From: Acanthaster planci
Taxonomy: Eukaryota > Echinodermata > Asteroidea > Valvatida > Acanthasteridae
Direction: 5' to 3'
DNA: 50,860 nucleotides
Assembly: GCF_001949145.1 (NCBI RefSeq)
Contig: NW_019091538.1
Span: 456,135-506,994, forward strand
Shown here: one piece after another, positions 22,221 to 35,053 of the stretch
How positions within the stretch are numbered: position 1 is the stretch's first letter
How the letters are laid out: each line of letters begins with the position of its first letter
Program-made: the position numbers and the translations under genes
Notes under the pieces: generated by a model
Databases searched by the model: none
Seen by the model: only the letters and a program-made list of their open reading frames with translations
Told to the model about the DNA's origin: nothing

Positions 22221-24291
22221 GCGTGCAGTTTAATAAACAAACTTTACAAAGCCTCATTACAATTACCTTAAAAGGCCAGTCACGGTCAGTCTCTAACACC
22301 TTCTCAAAAATTGCATGGGGCAAAAATTAGGACATGTTATATATGGTCTTTTCCACAGTCATTGCAAACGACTTCGAAAGATTAAACAAATTCCACGTCG
22401 ACATTTGTAATGAACCTTCAAATGTGGCGCAAAATCTATTACAGTTACACCATTTTGACAGGCGTTCCTGTAGTGTAAGTTATCTCTTGGTGGCGCTCTC
22501 TTTGTCGTGCGATGTCGAAAAATGGGAGGAAGGCTGCGCTTGCGACCTACCACTCGCGCTGGAGGACGGAGTTTCATTTGAAAACTTGGAATGAATGGGA
22601 TCTTTCTGGCTTATTTTATCCACTTGATCCCACATCAGTCCTTCGTGAGTAACACTAACAGATCATTTACATTGGATACCACAGCTTCACTTAGGGCTCA
22701 ATTGTGGTTACGAAAATTCCCTGGCCAGTCTAGTCAAGAGTTGGAGATAGGGGTGGGGTTGTCCCTTGTGATTTGCAAGCATGGTAAAGCCGGTTGCTCG
22801 TGTTTTAATCATCCGTGTAATCTTGCTAACAAGACAAGCCATGCGAGTAAAACAGAAGTTTTCAGCCCTCCAATTTCAATTTAATTTACTTTGCACCCTT
22901 CATGCCCTTGACTATGGCTTGGGCATGTTAGGGGAGGTTAGGCTTGGCCTTTTGTCAATCATACATGGATTGTTACTGACTGTAGGCCTACAATACCTGC
23001 TAGATAATGAGATGCAACCACAGGGTTCCTACTGACAACTGTACCTCCATGATAATAGATTGATATAAATTGCACTACTTTGGACCACGGAGTTGTTTGG
23101 ACATACCTAGATCATGTGTCAGAGTTTATCATGTTTAAATTTGTATGTTGGGCACAATCTTTCATAATCGTGAAAAGGAAAAGGCAACTTACTGATCATA
23201 CTGATGGTAGAGTTACATTGTATCAACAAATTGTGCAAAACACTGCAATATAGGCTATCAATCGATCTTGTACATGTAAGATAGGTAAAGATCGAGTTGT
23301 CACACGTTAACCAATCACACGCACCGTTGACCGTATGTTTTGCAGACATCCAGTCATAATGCATTATTTTTTGTTAAACAACATAAACAGCTGGATGGCA
23401 CTAAACCTATACAATGTAATTTCTTTACTGTGGCCCAATAATAATTGAATTGATCTTGAGAGAACATGGTTTCAGGCTCCCTAAAAAGTCCCAATATCTT
23501 CTTTTTCTATGTTTAACATCAAATGCCAAGTTAAATTGCTGGATACATGAATCTCACTCTTCTTTCCTAATCTGTGGCGCTGGAAGATTTTTAAAAGGAA
23601 ACAAAGTCCAAAAATGCCCTACTCGCTGGGTCTAAATTCCCTCTTGTGAATACAACTTAACAAAAACCTGGACAACGTAAGCATGAACAACTGTTGGAAC
23701 TAGACAAAGAGTTGATTTTAAAAACAATTTCCAGTGCCCCCCAAAAACTCACTGCACATGTTCAATTGTCATGCAAGGCAAAAACAAAAGCAAATAGGTA
23801 CTGATTCAAATTTCACTGCCAATTTGTAATGTCATTATCAGGTCTGCTTCACTTACATGTACTTGCAATTCTAAGATAGTGGAATTTGTTACATTTCATG
23901 CACAACAATGTCTAGGCCTTTGTGTCTCTCTGAGCCTGAGTGACCTCCTTATGCATTTTGTGTTCCAGATGTGTCCCGTAATTGTTTACCCTCCTTTTGT
24001 CTGTACATGGAAATAGCTTGGGGGGGGAGATGCTTTTTCCTTTGATTCAGTACTTTGGGAGTTTTCTGATCAGGTCTACCAGTCTGGGGTCAGCATGAAC
24101 CTTAGAAATGTTTAGGGGGTCTTTAGAGCTCACAGGTTCTCGGCGTACATATACATGTACAGTAGGATTAGCATGAAAAACATCTCTTGTCCCCACTTCT
24201 AGATTTCTGCATTTCAGCATCACTTTTGATTGATCTCCCTTCAGCTGTGATATAAAGAGACCAAACCTCAGCTGGGATTCATCAGGCCGTA
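22221..24291. other. Spacer upstream of RBSN
   Basis: A short forward frame at 22512-22652 (46 codons, begins MSKNGRKAALATYHSRW) starts in a CpG-rich patch and ends at a strong donor-like GTGAGTAA. It could be a first exon, coding or not, of an unidentified transcript or of RBSN, but I recognise no family and found no partner exon. The rest shows nothing convincing. Confidence 0.3.
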
Positions 24292-27200
24292 ATGTCGGCA
24301 TCCGTGAGCGGGGAGGATACCTCCATTCGGGAGGGGTTCCTCTGTCCCATCTGTATGCAGGATCTGAACTCAGTCTACCAGCTGCAGGTACACTTTGAAG
24401 AGAACCACAGCAGTGAGGATAAAGCCCTGCTTCACCATCTCAAGGGATTTTTCGGTAAACGTTTGATTCCATTTACTGTAGTGGCAAAATGCCGCTGCAT
24501 GCGCGAGTGACCTTTAAGCAGAGGGTGAAATGAAAGTCTATTTGTGTTTTGGCATCATCAGGTTTTTGTCTGTCAAATGTTAGATGGACTGACATGTGCA
24601 TGTACAGTGTGACATCCACTTTTGTTTTGACAAAGTGCCTGTAAGTACATGTAGTCAGAAAATTTCTTACATCCAAACATAATTCCACACTCTGTACGCC
24701 CTTGGTCAGTTGACTCTGAATGATACCTGGCTCATTGACATATTAGCTGTGAGTTCACAGAAATGAGAAGGCTGTGTTTTACCAAATGATTGTGGGAAAT
24801 GTACCGGTATCACAGAGTTGTCTGCAAGATGCCTGGTACCAATACATTACTTGACCGTGTGATGGTACAGCTACACTGAACCATCACAACACGGACTGAT
24901 TATGTACTGAAAATAAGGCTTGTCACGAACAACACTAGTGTCTAGTTGCAGGACTTCATGTTTCATCCTGCAGATGTCCCATTCAGAAAATATAAGAACA
25001 CAAACGTGTTGTCATTTTTTTTTGAAAGAGTTTTTGTTGAGTTTTCTGAAGTCCCGTCACTTGTTTTATTCCTTTCAAAGGCAAAGCCAAGAGGTTCCTA
25101 GGGAAGACTGGGGAGCCTGCTGCGGAGGTTACGCAGGTTGAGGAAGATGAGGGAGACAGAAACACCGGGTCAGTGACGCAGACGTCAAGCGTCAGCGGCA
25201 TCGATGATACACAGTGGGCTCCACAGGAAATAGGTAGGGCAGATAAGCACTTGTCTCCACAACAAGGTACTGCGCAAAGCTGGACCGAGTACTTATTCAG
25301 AAAAGAGCATGAGCGAAGAGAGCAAAATCGGTGGAATGTACGACATTAATAATACAAGAAACCATGTCATTTCTTGCTGCTTTTTATGGGTGATTGTTTG
25401 GAGTAACCAGTGATTTGAGTAACCAGCGATAACGAAGTTGGGCCTGCCCCAAGTAGGCACTTGTCAAAGTTGGGGCAGTGGACAAAGTTGGGACGTAACA
25501 TATAAAAGCCTGTGAATATGTTTGTGATCAACTTGAGGACCACACTTCTAGATATTGTAGGTTTTCTACAGTGTTATTAAAGTAAGGTGACTGTGATATT
25601 GTAGGTTTTCTATGGTGTTAAGTAAGGTGACTGTGATATTGTAGGTTTTCCACAGTGTTAAGTAAGGTGACTGTGATATTGTAGGTTTTCTACAATGTTA
25701 AGCAAGGTGACTGTGATATTGTAGGTTTTCTACGGTGTTAAGTAAGGTGACTGTGCTGTTACAGCTATGAATTTCTCTTTCTATCAATTTGACATTGCCA
25801 CAGGAGCCATGCGAGGCCATTATCAGTACTTCAGGGGTCAGCGAGGGTCGCACATTGACCGTAACACCGTGGAGACAAACAAACTACTCATACGCCTTGA
25901 GAAACTGGTCAAGTTCAACGCCGAGTGTGCCGATCCAGCCAAGCGTAAAGGTAAACGGGCAAGAAAAGGTATGGCCAAAATGTGTATCCTGTTGAAGGAA
26001 TTTTTTGGATTGTTACAAGCCCTTCCCATAACTTGAGGACTCCCCAGACAGTCTCCATTTCAAACACAACCTCAGAAGTTTTTCCCAATCCTTTTCCAGT
26101 ATGTCTCACTTTAAAAGATAGCATAATTTGAATTCAGGGTATTTTTTGTGCCTTCAGAATTCACGAAAAGATTTCAAACCAAGTAAAGGACTTGTAACAA
26201 CTCTAATGATTCTTTCTTTGTCTTTGTCACGCTTACAAATATACACATTTCACTCCATGGCCTTTTCAAATGAATCTCTTATGTCCTTTCAGATTTGTTT
26301 TTCAAAGTACATGTATTTCTTACAGTTAGCAGGATGCAGGTTAGCTATGATCTGTTCATTCATGAAGCTTTGGTTCATCTTTAACAGTTCACAATGACCA
26401 GTTATAAAATACATGCATAAATCCTACTAAGAATAGTCTCTCACTTCCAAAAAAAAAATGTACAGAGGCTCTTACCAAATATTGCTTAATCACTCACCAT
26501 CTAACAGCGCTGACGCAGAAGAGTTATATTTTCTTTTGTGTACTTTTGTTTCATTTCTATTATGAGATTGATGTGATGGAAGTTTGGACAATACCCGTGT
26601 GCCCCCTTCAAAAGTTCTGCCTACTAGAATGCCTCACATTATAGGCCCGGTCTCTCTACTGATGACGTCACTCTTTTTTTACTTGTGCATTATTTGATGG
26701 AGTCAGTGGGGGCCCGTGGCCACAGAGTACGATATAGGAATGCACACACCTAAACAATGTGTGGTGTCATCGGTATAGAAGTCAATTCAGCCTTCAAAAT
26801 GCCTCTGTATATTGGTCAACCCCCTCCAAACCCAACCAACCTCACCAACTCCAATCGGCATCTCATGAGCACTTACAAGGCTGTGTAGTACCCATGGGTG
26901 TGGTGCCCAGGAATGTAACTTTTTAGGGTTTTTGACTCCAAATTTGTGTATTTTTGGAGGGCTAGATGCCGCTACTTTTGTACAAAAAAGTGCAAAATTC
27001 ATAGCCATTTGTGAGAGAACTCATGCATTACAGCCTGCGAAAAGACTCCACTAGCCGATGAACCACAACATGTGCGTGTACATTGGTTGTTTATTTCAAA
27101 TCATGCCTGCCCGTATTGACGCCACTGATTTCCCCCTACCTGAGTTCATTGGAGTCCTAGGTGCCTGCCAGCTCACCAAATATCCCCTAACATCAAATCA

Positions 27201-30200
27201 TTGGCTGTGCTTTCTACATGTGTTTGTTTAAATAGAGATTTTTTTTACATGTTTGAAACATACAAGAACATTTTCCTCACACATTCACAGTTGCGGATAC
27301 AAATGCTGTGGTGACCTTTTGAAGGACAACTTCAAACTCATTTCTTTGTTCTAGTTTCTCTGCGTGTTTCAATTTTAGGCCTGTGTAAACTTTGAATAAC
27401 AGTGTTAACTTTTTCTCATACTTCTTGAAAAAGTGTACCGTGCTATCAATGGTTTTTGTAATGGGCTTAACTAATTAAACATTTTAATCTCATCTAAATT
27501 CCAACCAGTGGGCTTAACTAATTAATTAATTAATCTATCTAAACTCTGACCAAATTTTACCGCACTGGACTAAGATACTTTTTGGTTTAGTGAATGGCTA
27601 ACTCGTGCCTAAACTGGAGCTGCCTGATGAGCATGGTGTTTGGAGCACTGATGGGGAGCTTGTTATGATGAAACAAGTAATCACGTCTGAGTCCCGGAGG
27701 ACTCAACTGGATTTACAGCTCAGTGGCTACAAATAATTGTTCATTTGTCAAACCTAATAATCACAAAGGGGCGCTCTGAAATTCTGTTGGTATGCAGGTT
27801 GATCCATATTGAAAAATTCTGTTTTAATGCTTTCCTCTCGTTAGCCTTTGAGAAGACCGTCGTGCCTTGGAAGGAAGACTCCTCTGTGAAGTTTTGTCCA
27901 TTCTGCCTGGAGCGATTTGGTCTGTCCCTGAGACGTCACCACTGTCGTCTGTGTGGCAACATTGCCTGCTCAAAATGTTCGGATTTCATGCCCAACACAG
28001 TTTGTGGTGAGATAGAGTCTGTTTTGGTTGGAGTATCTAGGAGGTTTGGTGGTTTGAATGTCATAAAGTGAATGTGAGTTCACTGATTCCCTAAGAAATG
28101 CCACTGATGGAATGGAATCATACGGGGGAGACATTGAGTTTTATAGAAAACGGGCCACTTCAAGAGCAGAATTTCGAGGCTCTGCTTACTGCCAGTGAAG
28201 AAGCTTACCATTAATTACCACTCTGCAGCTTAGCTCTTTGGCTTGGCTTAAGCACCTGCATGGATCCTGTAGGTTTGTGTTCTCAGAGACCACGTGCAGA
28301 CTTTTTTCTAGTGCTGGCCCAAAGCTCAGAATCTAGTATGGAATCCACAAAATTGGACCCTGCTTGGGGCAGGTGCTTGGTGATGTACTCCGTTGCGAGT
28401 TACAACAAAATACCTTACTGGAGGACACACATCCATTGGTAGCACAAGTTTTCTCTTTTTAAAATGACTCCTGGAGTTTAATGAGGCTTTCTTACCTCCA
28501 GAAAACTTGCTGAAATCGGAGGAGGAAATACTGAGGGACTACCAACGGCAGCAGGCAAGGAAAGATGAGGGAGCAGATGGGAGAGAAGACGAAGACATGA
28601 GTGGGACACTGAGAGTCTGTAAACACTGTGATCAACTGCTGATAATGAGACTACAGGCGGTCAGGCAGAAGGTCATCAAACCTACCATTGTATTACTATA
28701 CGAGGTAAAGAATTTGAGCTTTTGTCAGCACGGGGCATGTTCAAGTACCAGTTATAGTTAGCTGTAGTTTAGTTTTGCTAACCTTAACTAGCCTAGTCAA
28801 CTGTTGGGAATCAAACCCTGGTACACAGTTCATTTGTCAATATCCTTGTTGGTAGTAAAGTATATGGGGAACCAGTGACATGAAAATTGCAGCAACCTTG
28901 AAAGCAGAGAGTGTCATTGTGTCATTGAGAGTTCAAAAGAGTCCAACTAGGGTTGTTTGTGAGGAATTGTGTTGCCCCTGCAGATTACTAAAAGGAGATT
29001 GGCTAACAAGCATAGTTAGTGCTGAACTTGCCTATGTTTTGTAATGTATTGGTTTTAATGAAATATTACTGACCTCTAACCTGTGACCTTTAGTTGTATT
29101 TCTGTTCGGTTAGGCGGTATCTTATTTTTCTTGTGTGTAATTGTCATCAACTGGAAATTTTCTTGTCTTCTTTTTAGAGGCTGAGTGAGATGGAAAACCA
29201 CATCATTGCACAGCTGTCAGTGTACAATCCAAAGGTTGAATCACTGCTGTAAGTGTTCAATGAGGGTTTGCCTTCCAAACCTTCAGTCTAAGATTAAAAG
29301 ATGAAGTGACAAGTAAAGCTTAACCAGTTTGTCTGCTTTGTTAATTGTTTGATGGTCTAGTGATTGCTCTTTTCTTTAGAAACTGTCTTCAAACTCCTTG
29401 CTTCATGCAGGGTTAAGATATGTTTGGGAATGAAAGATTTTATGGGGATAGATAAACTGGAAAAAACCAAGCAAGACAAGTTCCATGCTGGCTCCATTCA
29501 GCTTCACACCAGTTTCAAGAGTCAACTAATCTTGTCAGAGAGTAAAATGTGAAATCTGTTCAGGGAAGGAACTTTGATTGCACCTGCTTTGGTTCGTTTC
29601 TTTGTTCAGGTCTGGAAGCTCCGGTCTCAGTCGGGATGTGCTGGAGAGAGAACGTACCAAAATATTGCAGAACTTTGATCTTAGTGACACGATTAGGTGA
29701 GTTGAAAACCAGTGCTTTTGCAGTGCTGCTGTTGCTGTGGAACCCATCTCTCTTTTATCAAGTCTTCCGAACTTTGCAAATATTTATATGTTTACTATAT
29801 AATTTCTGTTAAAATATAATTTCTCCCCCATAAATTTTAGCAAGAAAATATTGGGCTTAGCTACATCCACCTCCAGCTCCACCCAGCAGAGATTGTACCA
29901 GAAGATCCGCACCCACTGCACCCTCTTCCTTCAAGCCAACATGCACACCATGGTCACCTTGCCCACGAAGGAGGAGCTGCAGAAACTGCAGCAGGAGCGG
30001 AGGGCTGCCATCGCCCGCCGCATCCAGGAGGAGAAGGAGGCCGAGCTGGAGGCCCAGCGACAGGAACGCCTCAGCCAGGAGAGGAGGGAACAGAGGGCGC
30101 TGGAGAACACCAAGAAGGGCCACGTCCGCATCCCCAGCTGGCCGCTGAACCTGAATCTAAACCTAAACAAGAGCAAGCAGGACACCTCCCCAACCAAGAG

Positions 30201-30426
30201 CAGCACGGGGGGCGGGGCCAGGACATTGGAGGGTGGTTGGAAGCCATCGGCCATGAGCGAGGCGGAGCTGATGGCATCTTCGGACAATCCCATGGTGCAA
30301 CAGATGAACATCATCAGGAATTACATCCGTCAGGCCAGGGAGATGCAGAGAGCGGACGAAGTCCGGATGCTGGAGGAGAATTTAAGAGAACTAGAGATGG
30401 AATACAGGAGACAGTCAAGGTTCTAG
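24292..30426 (+). CDS. RBSN: Rabenosyn-5, endosomal Rab4/Rab5 effector with FYVE domain (short form)
   Basis: Early-endosome tether that binds PI3P and Rab GTPases and supports recycling. Exons: 24292-24454, 25081-25233, 25804-25950, 27845-28006, 28502-28704, 29178-29248, 29610-29696, 29841-30426. Phases join without gaps to give 523 residues. An N-terminal C2H2 finger is formed by Cys18, Cys21, His34 and His39 (FLCPICMQDL..HFEENH). Next comes TQWAPQEIGAMRGH and NKLLIRLEKLVKF. The FYVE domain spans about 162-255: WKED (163-166), CPFC, RRHHCRLCG (184-192), CSKC and RVCKHC (246-251), with an acidic insert before the last pair. A charged coiled coil follows SLPTKE-like LPTKEELQKL. The protein ends in a Rab-binding hairpin (MVQQMNIIRNYIRQAREMQR..ELEMEYRRQ). 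Human RBSN is 784 residues; the NPF repeats and second Rab-binding region are absent here. As I recall, the fly protein is similarly short, so this may be the ancestral length. Confidence 0.95.
25551..25756. repeat. 40-bp tandem repeat abutting RBSN exon 3
   Basis: About five units of 40 bp, each GATATTGTAGGTTTTCTACA followed by GTGTTAAGTAAGGTGACTGT with small changes. It ends about 48 bases before the exon 3 acceptor. Each unit contains an acceptor-like TTTTCTACAG and donor-like GTAAGG. Confidence 0.9.
27463..27556. repeat. Diverged 47-bp tandem duplication in an RBSN intron
   Basis: GGGCTTAACTAATTAA starts at 27463 and again at 27510, followed by related AT-rich sequence (TAATCTcATCTAAAttC / TAATCTATCTAAACTC). 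It lies in the long intron before the FYVE exon. Confidence 0.7.
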
Positions 30427-33400
30427 AACTGAACTGAAAAGTTGCCGATCAAACCTTGCCTTTTACAGCACTTGAACTGCTACAGGAGAATTTGTGAGTG
30501 GCTTTTAAGAACCTATAAAATCAATTTGCTTTGTTCCGGGCCAAGATTTTTATCAAAGCTTCCAATCGAAGAGGGATCACCTTGTTCATCAATTTTGTTA
30601 ACATTGACAAGCTGGTAACCTCTGTCTATCAAGACTGTTGCTTCTTCTACAACTTCTAACCATTTCAGAGTGATCATGAATGACAGTTACATTTCAGGGA
30701 TTTTGCCACAGAGGATAAAAAATGAACATGTTTTGCATAATTCGGCCCTGCATTAAAACAATTTTATTAGCCATTTTAGTCATGTTCAGTGTTCTGTTTT
30801 TGACTGTCTTATTTAAGAGTACATATTGCTCTTCATTTGCCACAAAATCACACCTTCACTAAAACTACAGATAGTCATGTTCATTTATCAATTATCAAAA
30901 TCTGCTTAAATACAATTACGGACCTTTTTAAATTCGCAACACAAATGTAATTTTTAAAATCATGGACTCTGGAATAATTCTTTCTTGCGTGGCACAAATA
31001 GCTATCATTTATACGTATTGATAGCATCTATTTAATAACATTATTTAGCGATTTTTAATTTCTATTTACATTTTAAAATATTTTTACCCTAATCTTGTCA
31101 CAGTACCATAGAGTATTTATTACCTTATCATAATCTGTGAAACTTGGATGTTGTTCAGTGCCTTTGTTTTTGTCAATTTCATCACACAATTTACCTGCCG
31201 CAGCAACTTCCCACCAAGCAGAAAATGTAAATTATAGTCAACGAAAAGCTGTGAAAGGTGTTTGAAATGTCATTTGTACATGTACACCCAAGTCCTTTCC
31301 TTGCAAATGAAAACAACCAATAATCCCTCTTTTTCGTGTATCTTTGGCCAGGTTTACATTCTTCTCAAAATGTCAAATGAGAAATTATTCGCAAATAAAT
31401 CACAATCCTAACCAAAAAATTTAACATCTAATGACATTATGTTACATACTTGTTCTGTACTTGTCAGCCCAAAGCTGTTCAACTGTATTATGCCAGAAAA
31501 ATATGGAAGGGCTACGTAGCACCGTGATCAGAATGTTGACAAGAATATAATATATAATCAGTGCTCTGAAATACATACATATTTCAGAGCACTGATTATA
31601 TATTATATTCTTGTCAGCAGTATTATGCTGTGGGTACTTTGAATAGAGCTGTCTATCTGTTAAAAGGTCACGGAGTGACAGGTGATAATGTGATGAATTT
31701 GTAAGAGCCAACTGTTTTTGCAACGCACCACTTCCGTGTATCTTTCCTTGGGCTCTTTCTTTTGTATCTACTTTCCACAAGTGTCTGAAGTATTAAGTAG
31801 AAGCATTCTGATATTCAGTGTTTGGCTTGTGTTGTGTGGAAAACTCATGAACATTCCAAGGGAGCGGAAGGTTTCTCTCATGTTACGGGGATTCACCTGT
31901 TGCAGGTGCAAATTGTCCTATTCCATTATCTAACTGCATTATTGTATTTCATATAGTGTATGTGCTTAGTGAATTGAAATTGTATTTTAAACACCGAAAT
32001 GATGCTTAACAGTAATAAATGTGACTACAGATTTTTAAGTGAGTTTTTGGTTTGAGCTGATTTGAGCTAAAATTATGCAATGAAAAATCTGATGTGTTGC
32101 TATGGTGATTAGAGAATGATTCATTGACCACTTTTGCAACTTAACATTTCCAGGGAAACTAAAGCTCTCAGTGGCTTGAATCTGAGCTTCCTATTGAATG
32201 GCAGGGAGAATTCAAAAATTGCTTGGCCGTGAGCATTCAGAATGTATGGAGTGGGTGGGGGGGACATCCACTATGGAGCTGCCCCACCACTGGTGCTTGT
32301 GATTCCTTATTTCTTCTGTGGCTGTTTATAAATCCTGTTCACCCAGAAAGCCGAGCTTTCACTGTCATGTGAAGTAGTTTCACCCCAACATGCACACGCT
32401 TTCCATAATCTTCTATTAATCTCCATGAGTGCACAAAATGAGAGCAGAGGTAGGTACAGTTTTGTGGGGTGGCAGATGGAATGGAACGTTTTATCTGTCA
32501 ATGAACAAAACTTATTGCACGAAAATGAAACACTGTTTTGTGCGCCTGAATAAATTCTGAATAATCCATGCAGCACTAAAATGCCAACCTGAATAAATCC
32601 CCACATCACCTACAGGTTGAAGACGTATTATTTCCTGTGACCTTGGAACAGAATTCACGTTTACTGAGGAATTGAATTGCTACTTTTTTCCTGATACATT
32701 TTTGGAGCCATGCTTTGCATCAAAATATGGAGGAATGAGCTTGTCCTTCCGTGATTGGAACAAACAATGGCATGATATTTAATGCACAACTACCAATATG
32801 AAAAGGTAGGCCTACTTTATCCTACCACATCTCTGACATGGTTCATGGTGTAATTTATGTTAAAACCCCACCTCGTCCCGGGGCCCAGGCCTTTTGTATG
32901 CAAGGGACTTGACCGAAGTGATACAGTGATGAATATGACGTCACTGCGGCACTCTTCCATGTTGTCATTGTCCAATGATGCCGTCTCTCCCGCTTCATTG
33001 CTCTTGTATTCAGTCTTGCAGATTTAAACTTCACTCCAAATACTGCTTTGAAGCTTGATATTTTTTGAGTTTTTACAATGAAAAAGTTAGGCAAGGCATC
33101 AAATGAAATATATTCTTATTCACCCGCATTTAGTTTTCTTCATCACATTTCGAGTCGTAATCATCCTCATCACAACCAAATGCCTGCAGCATCCCAACTG
33201 ATTAAACCCCGGTGTCCTTCCCTCTTAATAGTCACAAAGCACAGTGTCTCGAGGACACCTCTCATCAGCCAAATTGTAGGCCTTAATGAAGGCCACTCTT
33301 CATATGGTCCTCCCCAATGGCAATGCCCAGCACGGTTCCTCATGACATGGGGTGATTCGCAATCTCCATGTTGCCCTGTATGCATTTCTATCCCCCAAGC

Positions 33401-34805
33401 ATCTGACAGTGACTGGAGAGGCCACTGAGGAGCTGAAACCAAGTGATGCGGGATGAAGTGCATCAATGCAGTCATCCAAATGCAACCTGGGTACAGGAGT
33501 TCATCAGCACGCTGACAAAATTTTGACCACAAAAGATTTATTCTGGAACACTCCACATCCTTTGAAATGAAAGATTTAACATACATGTAGACGCAGACAT
33601 ATCATTATAATTGCAAAATTGCATCCATAGCCCTGGCTGATATGAAATTACATAGTTGACGGATAATTTAAAATACAGTGTAAGAAATATATAGACGTAT
33701 AGCACTCAACCACGGCAAAAGGCATTAGCATTTCACCAAAATGGTTGGCCCTAGTGAATTCAGTCCTAAAACCTGAGAGAAAACTATATTTGTGTAAAAA
33801 AATAAGTTTCTCTAAAAAATATTATATGTTTTGAGCACTGAAGATTGCGTAAAAACAATGTCATCACCAACAGCAAACCTACACTACATTTTCCACACAA
33901 TATGGTTGGCCCAAGTGAATCAACTTGCACTCTAAAATCTGGTTAATTCCTTGCCTTATCAACCATAATTATGACAGCAGGTCTCCATCACCCATGAAAA
34001 CAGAGTACGACTTAATCGCTGGGAAAGACTGGGTTGACCTTTCCTATTTTGAGGTGAAAGCCCCCGTCCATGTTTCAACAGTCAACGTAAATCACACTTG
34101 TGAAAAAGTGGAGATCAATATGTGAAAGAATACCAAGAAAAAATGGGGAGCTTTTTTCCAAACTGCAACTCAAATGAGGAAATCCAGGAGTACCAATTTA
34201 CACACGACCAAATTAGTAGATATTCACAACAGTACAGGGATATCAAAGCAATGAGATAAACTTTTCATAAAGTGGTGGCTACCTGATCCTACAGATCTCT
34301 CTAAACAGTCAGGGTCTTTTGGTCCGGAGGCCAGACAATAAAATCTGCAGTCATGTTTATTACTTTCAGGCGCTACCTACAGTTAACCCCAAGAAAAGTT
34401 CTCTGTATAAAATTCATTCAGCTTAAAAATGGAATACAATCTTGTATTTGCACGTTAGCAACCAGCACTACTTAATTTGCCAGTAAATGAGAAATTTCCA
34501 CTTCATTGGAACATTTACAGTTCTCCACCCAATAAATAATAAATAAACAAAAAAGAACTCTTCTTTTCTTATAATACTGAGACATGAGCAACTTACGATA
34601 AAAGAAATAGAACAAAGTCCACTGGATCAGATAACGTGCAGGGAGGCATTACCTCTTGATCAATGACCGTGTTCCATCTCCAATTCCAAGGGAATCGAAA
34701 TCACGGCATGGCATGAAATCAACCGCTTTGCAAAGTTCTGCTGCACATCTATATTCTGTGATTACAGTCAACAATCAACAGCTTTTTAACAGTCCGATTC
34801 TGAAC
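30427..34805. other. Spacer downstream of RBSN
   Basis: Begins with the RBSN 3' untranslated region; AATAAA hexamers occur at 31394 and 32014 but neither is proven. It holds the perfect hairpin at 31537-31616. Frames at 33078-33428 (+) and 33170-33586 (-) overlap each other and match nothing known. No coding exon is supported. Confidence 0.4.
31537..31616. repeat. Perfect 37-bp inverted repeat with 6-nt loop
   Basis: The left arm 31537-31573 begins TGACAAGAATATAATATATA and ends GCTCTGAAATA. The right arm 31580-31616 is its exact reverse complement, with CATACA between. There are no mismatches in 37 pairs, and no related copy elsewhere in the window. It could be an RNA hairpin, a recent template-switch product, or a very young palindromic insertion. 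Confidence 0.9.
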
Positions 34806-34927
34806 TCATGAATACCTCCTGTATTCTGTCTCCAGTTCTCCTAAGTTCTCCAGCATCTGACTTTGTTCTTCCTTTCGTCTTCTCAGCCTAAGGGATGCAA
34901 TTCCTGATGAAGGTCGTCTGCAACACA
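34806..34927 (-). pseudogene. Inverted, decayed copy of the RBSN C-terminal coding end
   Basis: Read on the minus strand, it follows the last 120 or so coding bases of RBSN (about 30303-30426): TTCATCAGGAATTGCATCC matches ATCATCAGGAATTACATCC, then CAGATGCTGGAG and GAACTGGAGACAGAATACAG match RBSN MLEE..ELEMEYRR. In the RBSN frame there is an in-frame TAG and a 3-base-class gap with frame change, so it is not a working RBSN end. A shifted frame is, however, open from an acceptor-like tgttgcag to a stop (..EEQSQMLENLGELETEYRRY), so use as a terminal exon cannot be excluded. It lies about 490 bases downstream of carrier copy A on the same strand. No other RBSN exon was found nearby. Confidence 0.75.
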
Positions 34928-35053
34928 GAAAAGTTTATACCTGTAATTCATGCTACTTTACATTGTGACAAATTTACAAATTCCTGCTGAAGAGGAGTAT
35001 TTAACCAGGGTGTGTAAATATGTGCTCTGAACCACTTGTTAGATTAAATATCA

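Noticed and set aside
24047-24301. 84-codon minus-strand frame overlapping the RBSN start codon
   Set aside because: No family resemblance, and it overlaps the RBSN ATG antisense; most likely a chance frame.
29857-30314. Minus-strand frames of 88-127 codons over the last RBSN exon
   Set aside because: Shadows of the GC-rich RBSN exon 8 with low-complexity Leu/Ser content.
33170-33586. 138-codon minus-strand frame (overlapping a forward frame at 33078-33428)
   Set aside because: No recognisable family, no splice context, open in both directions; not enough to call a gene.
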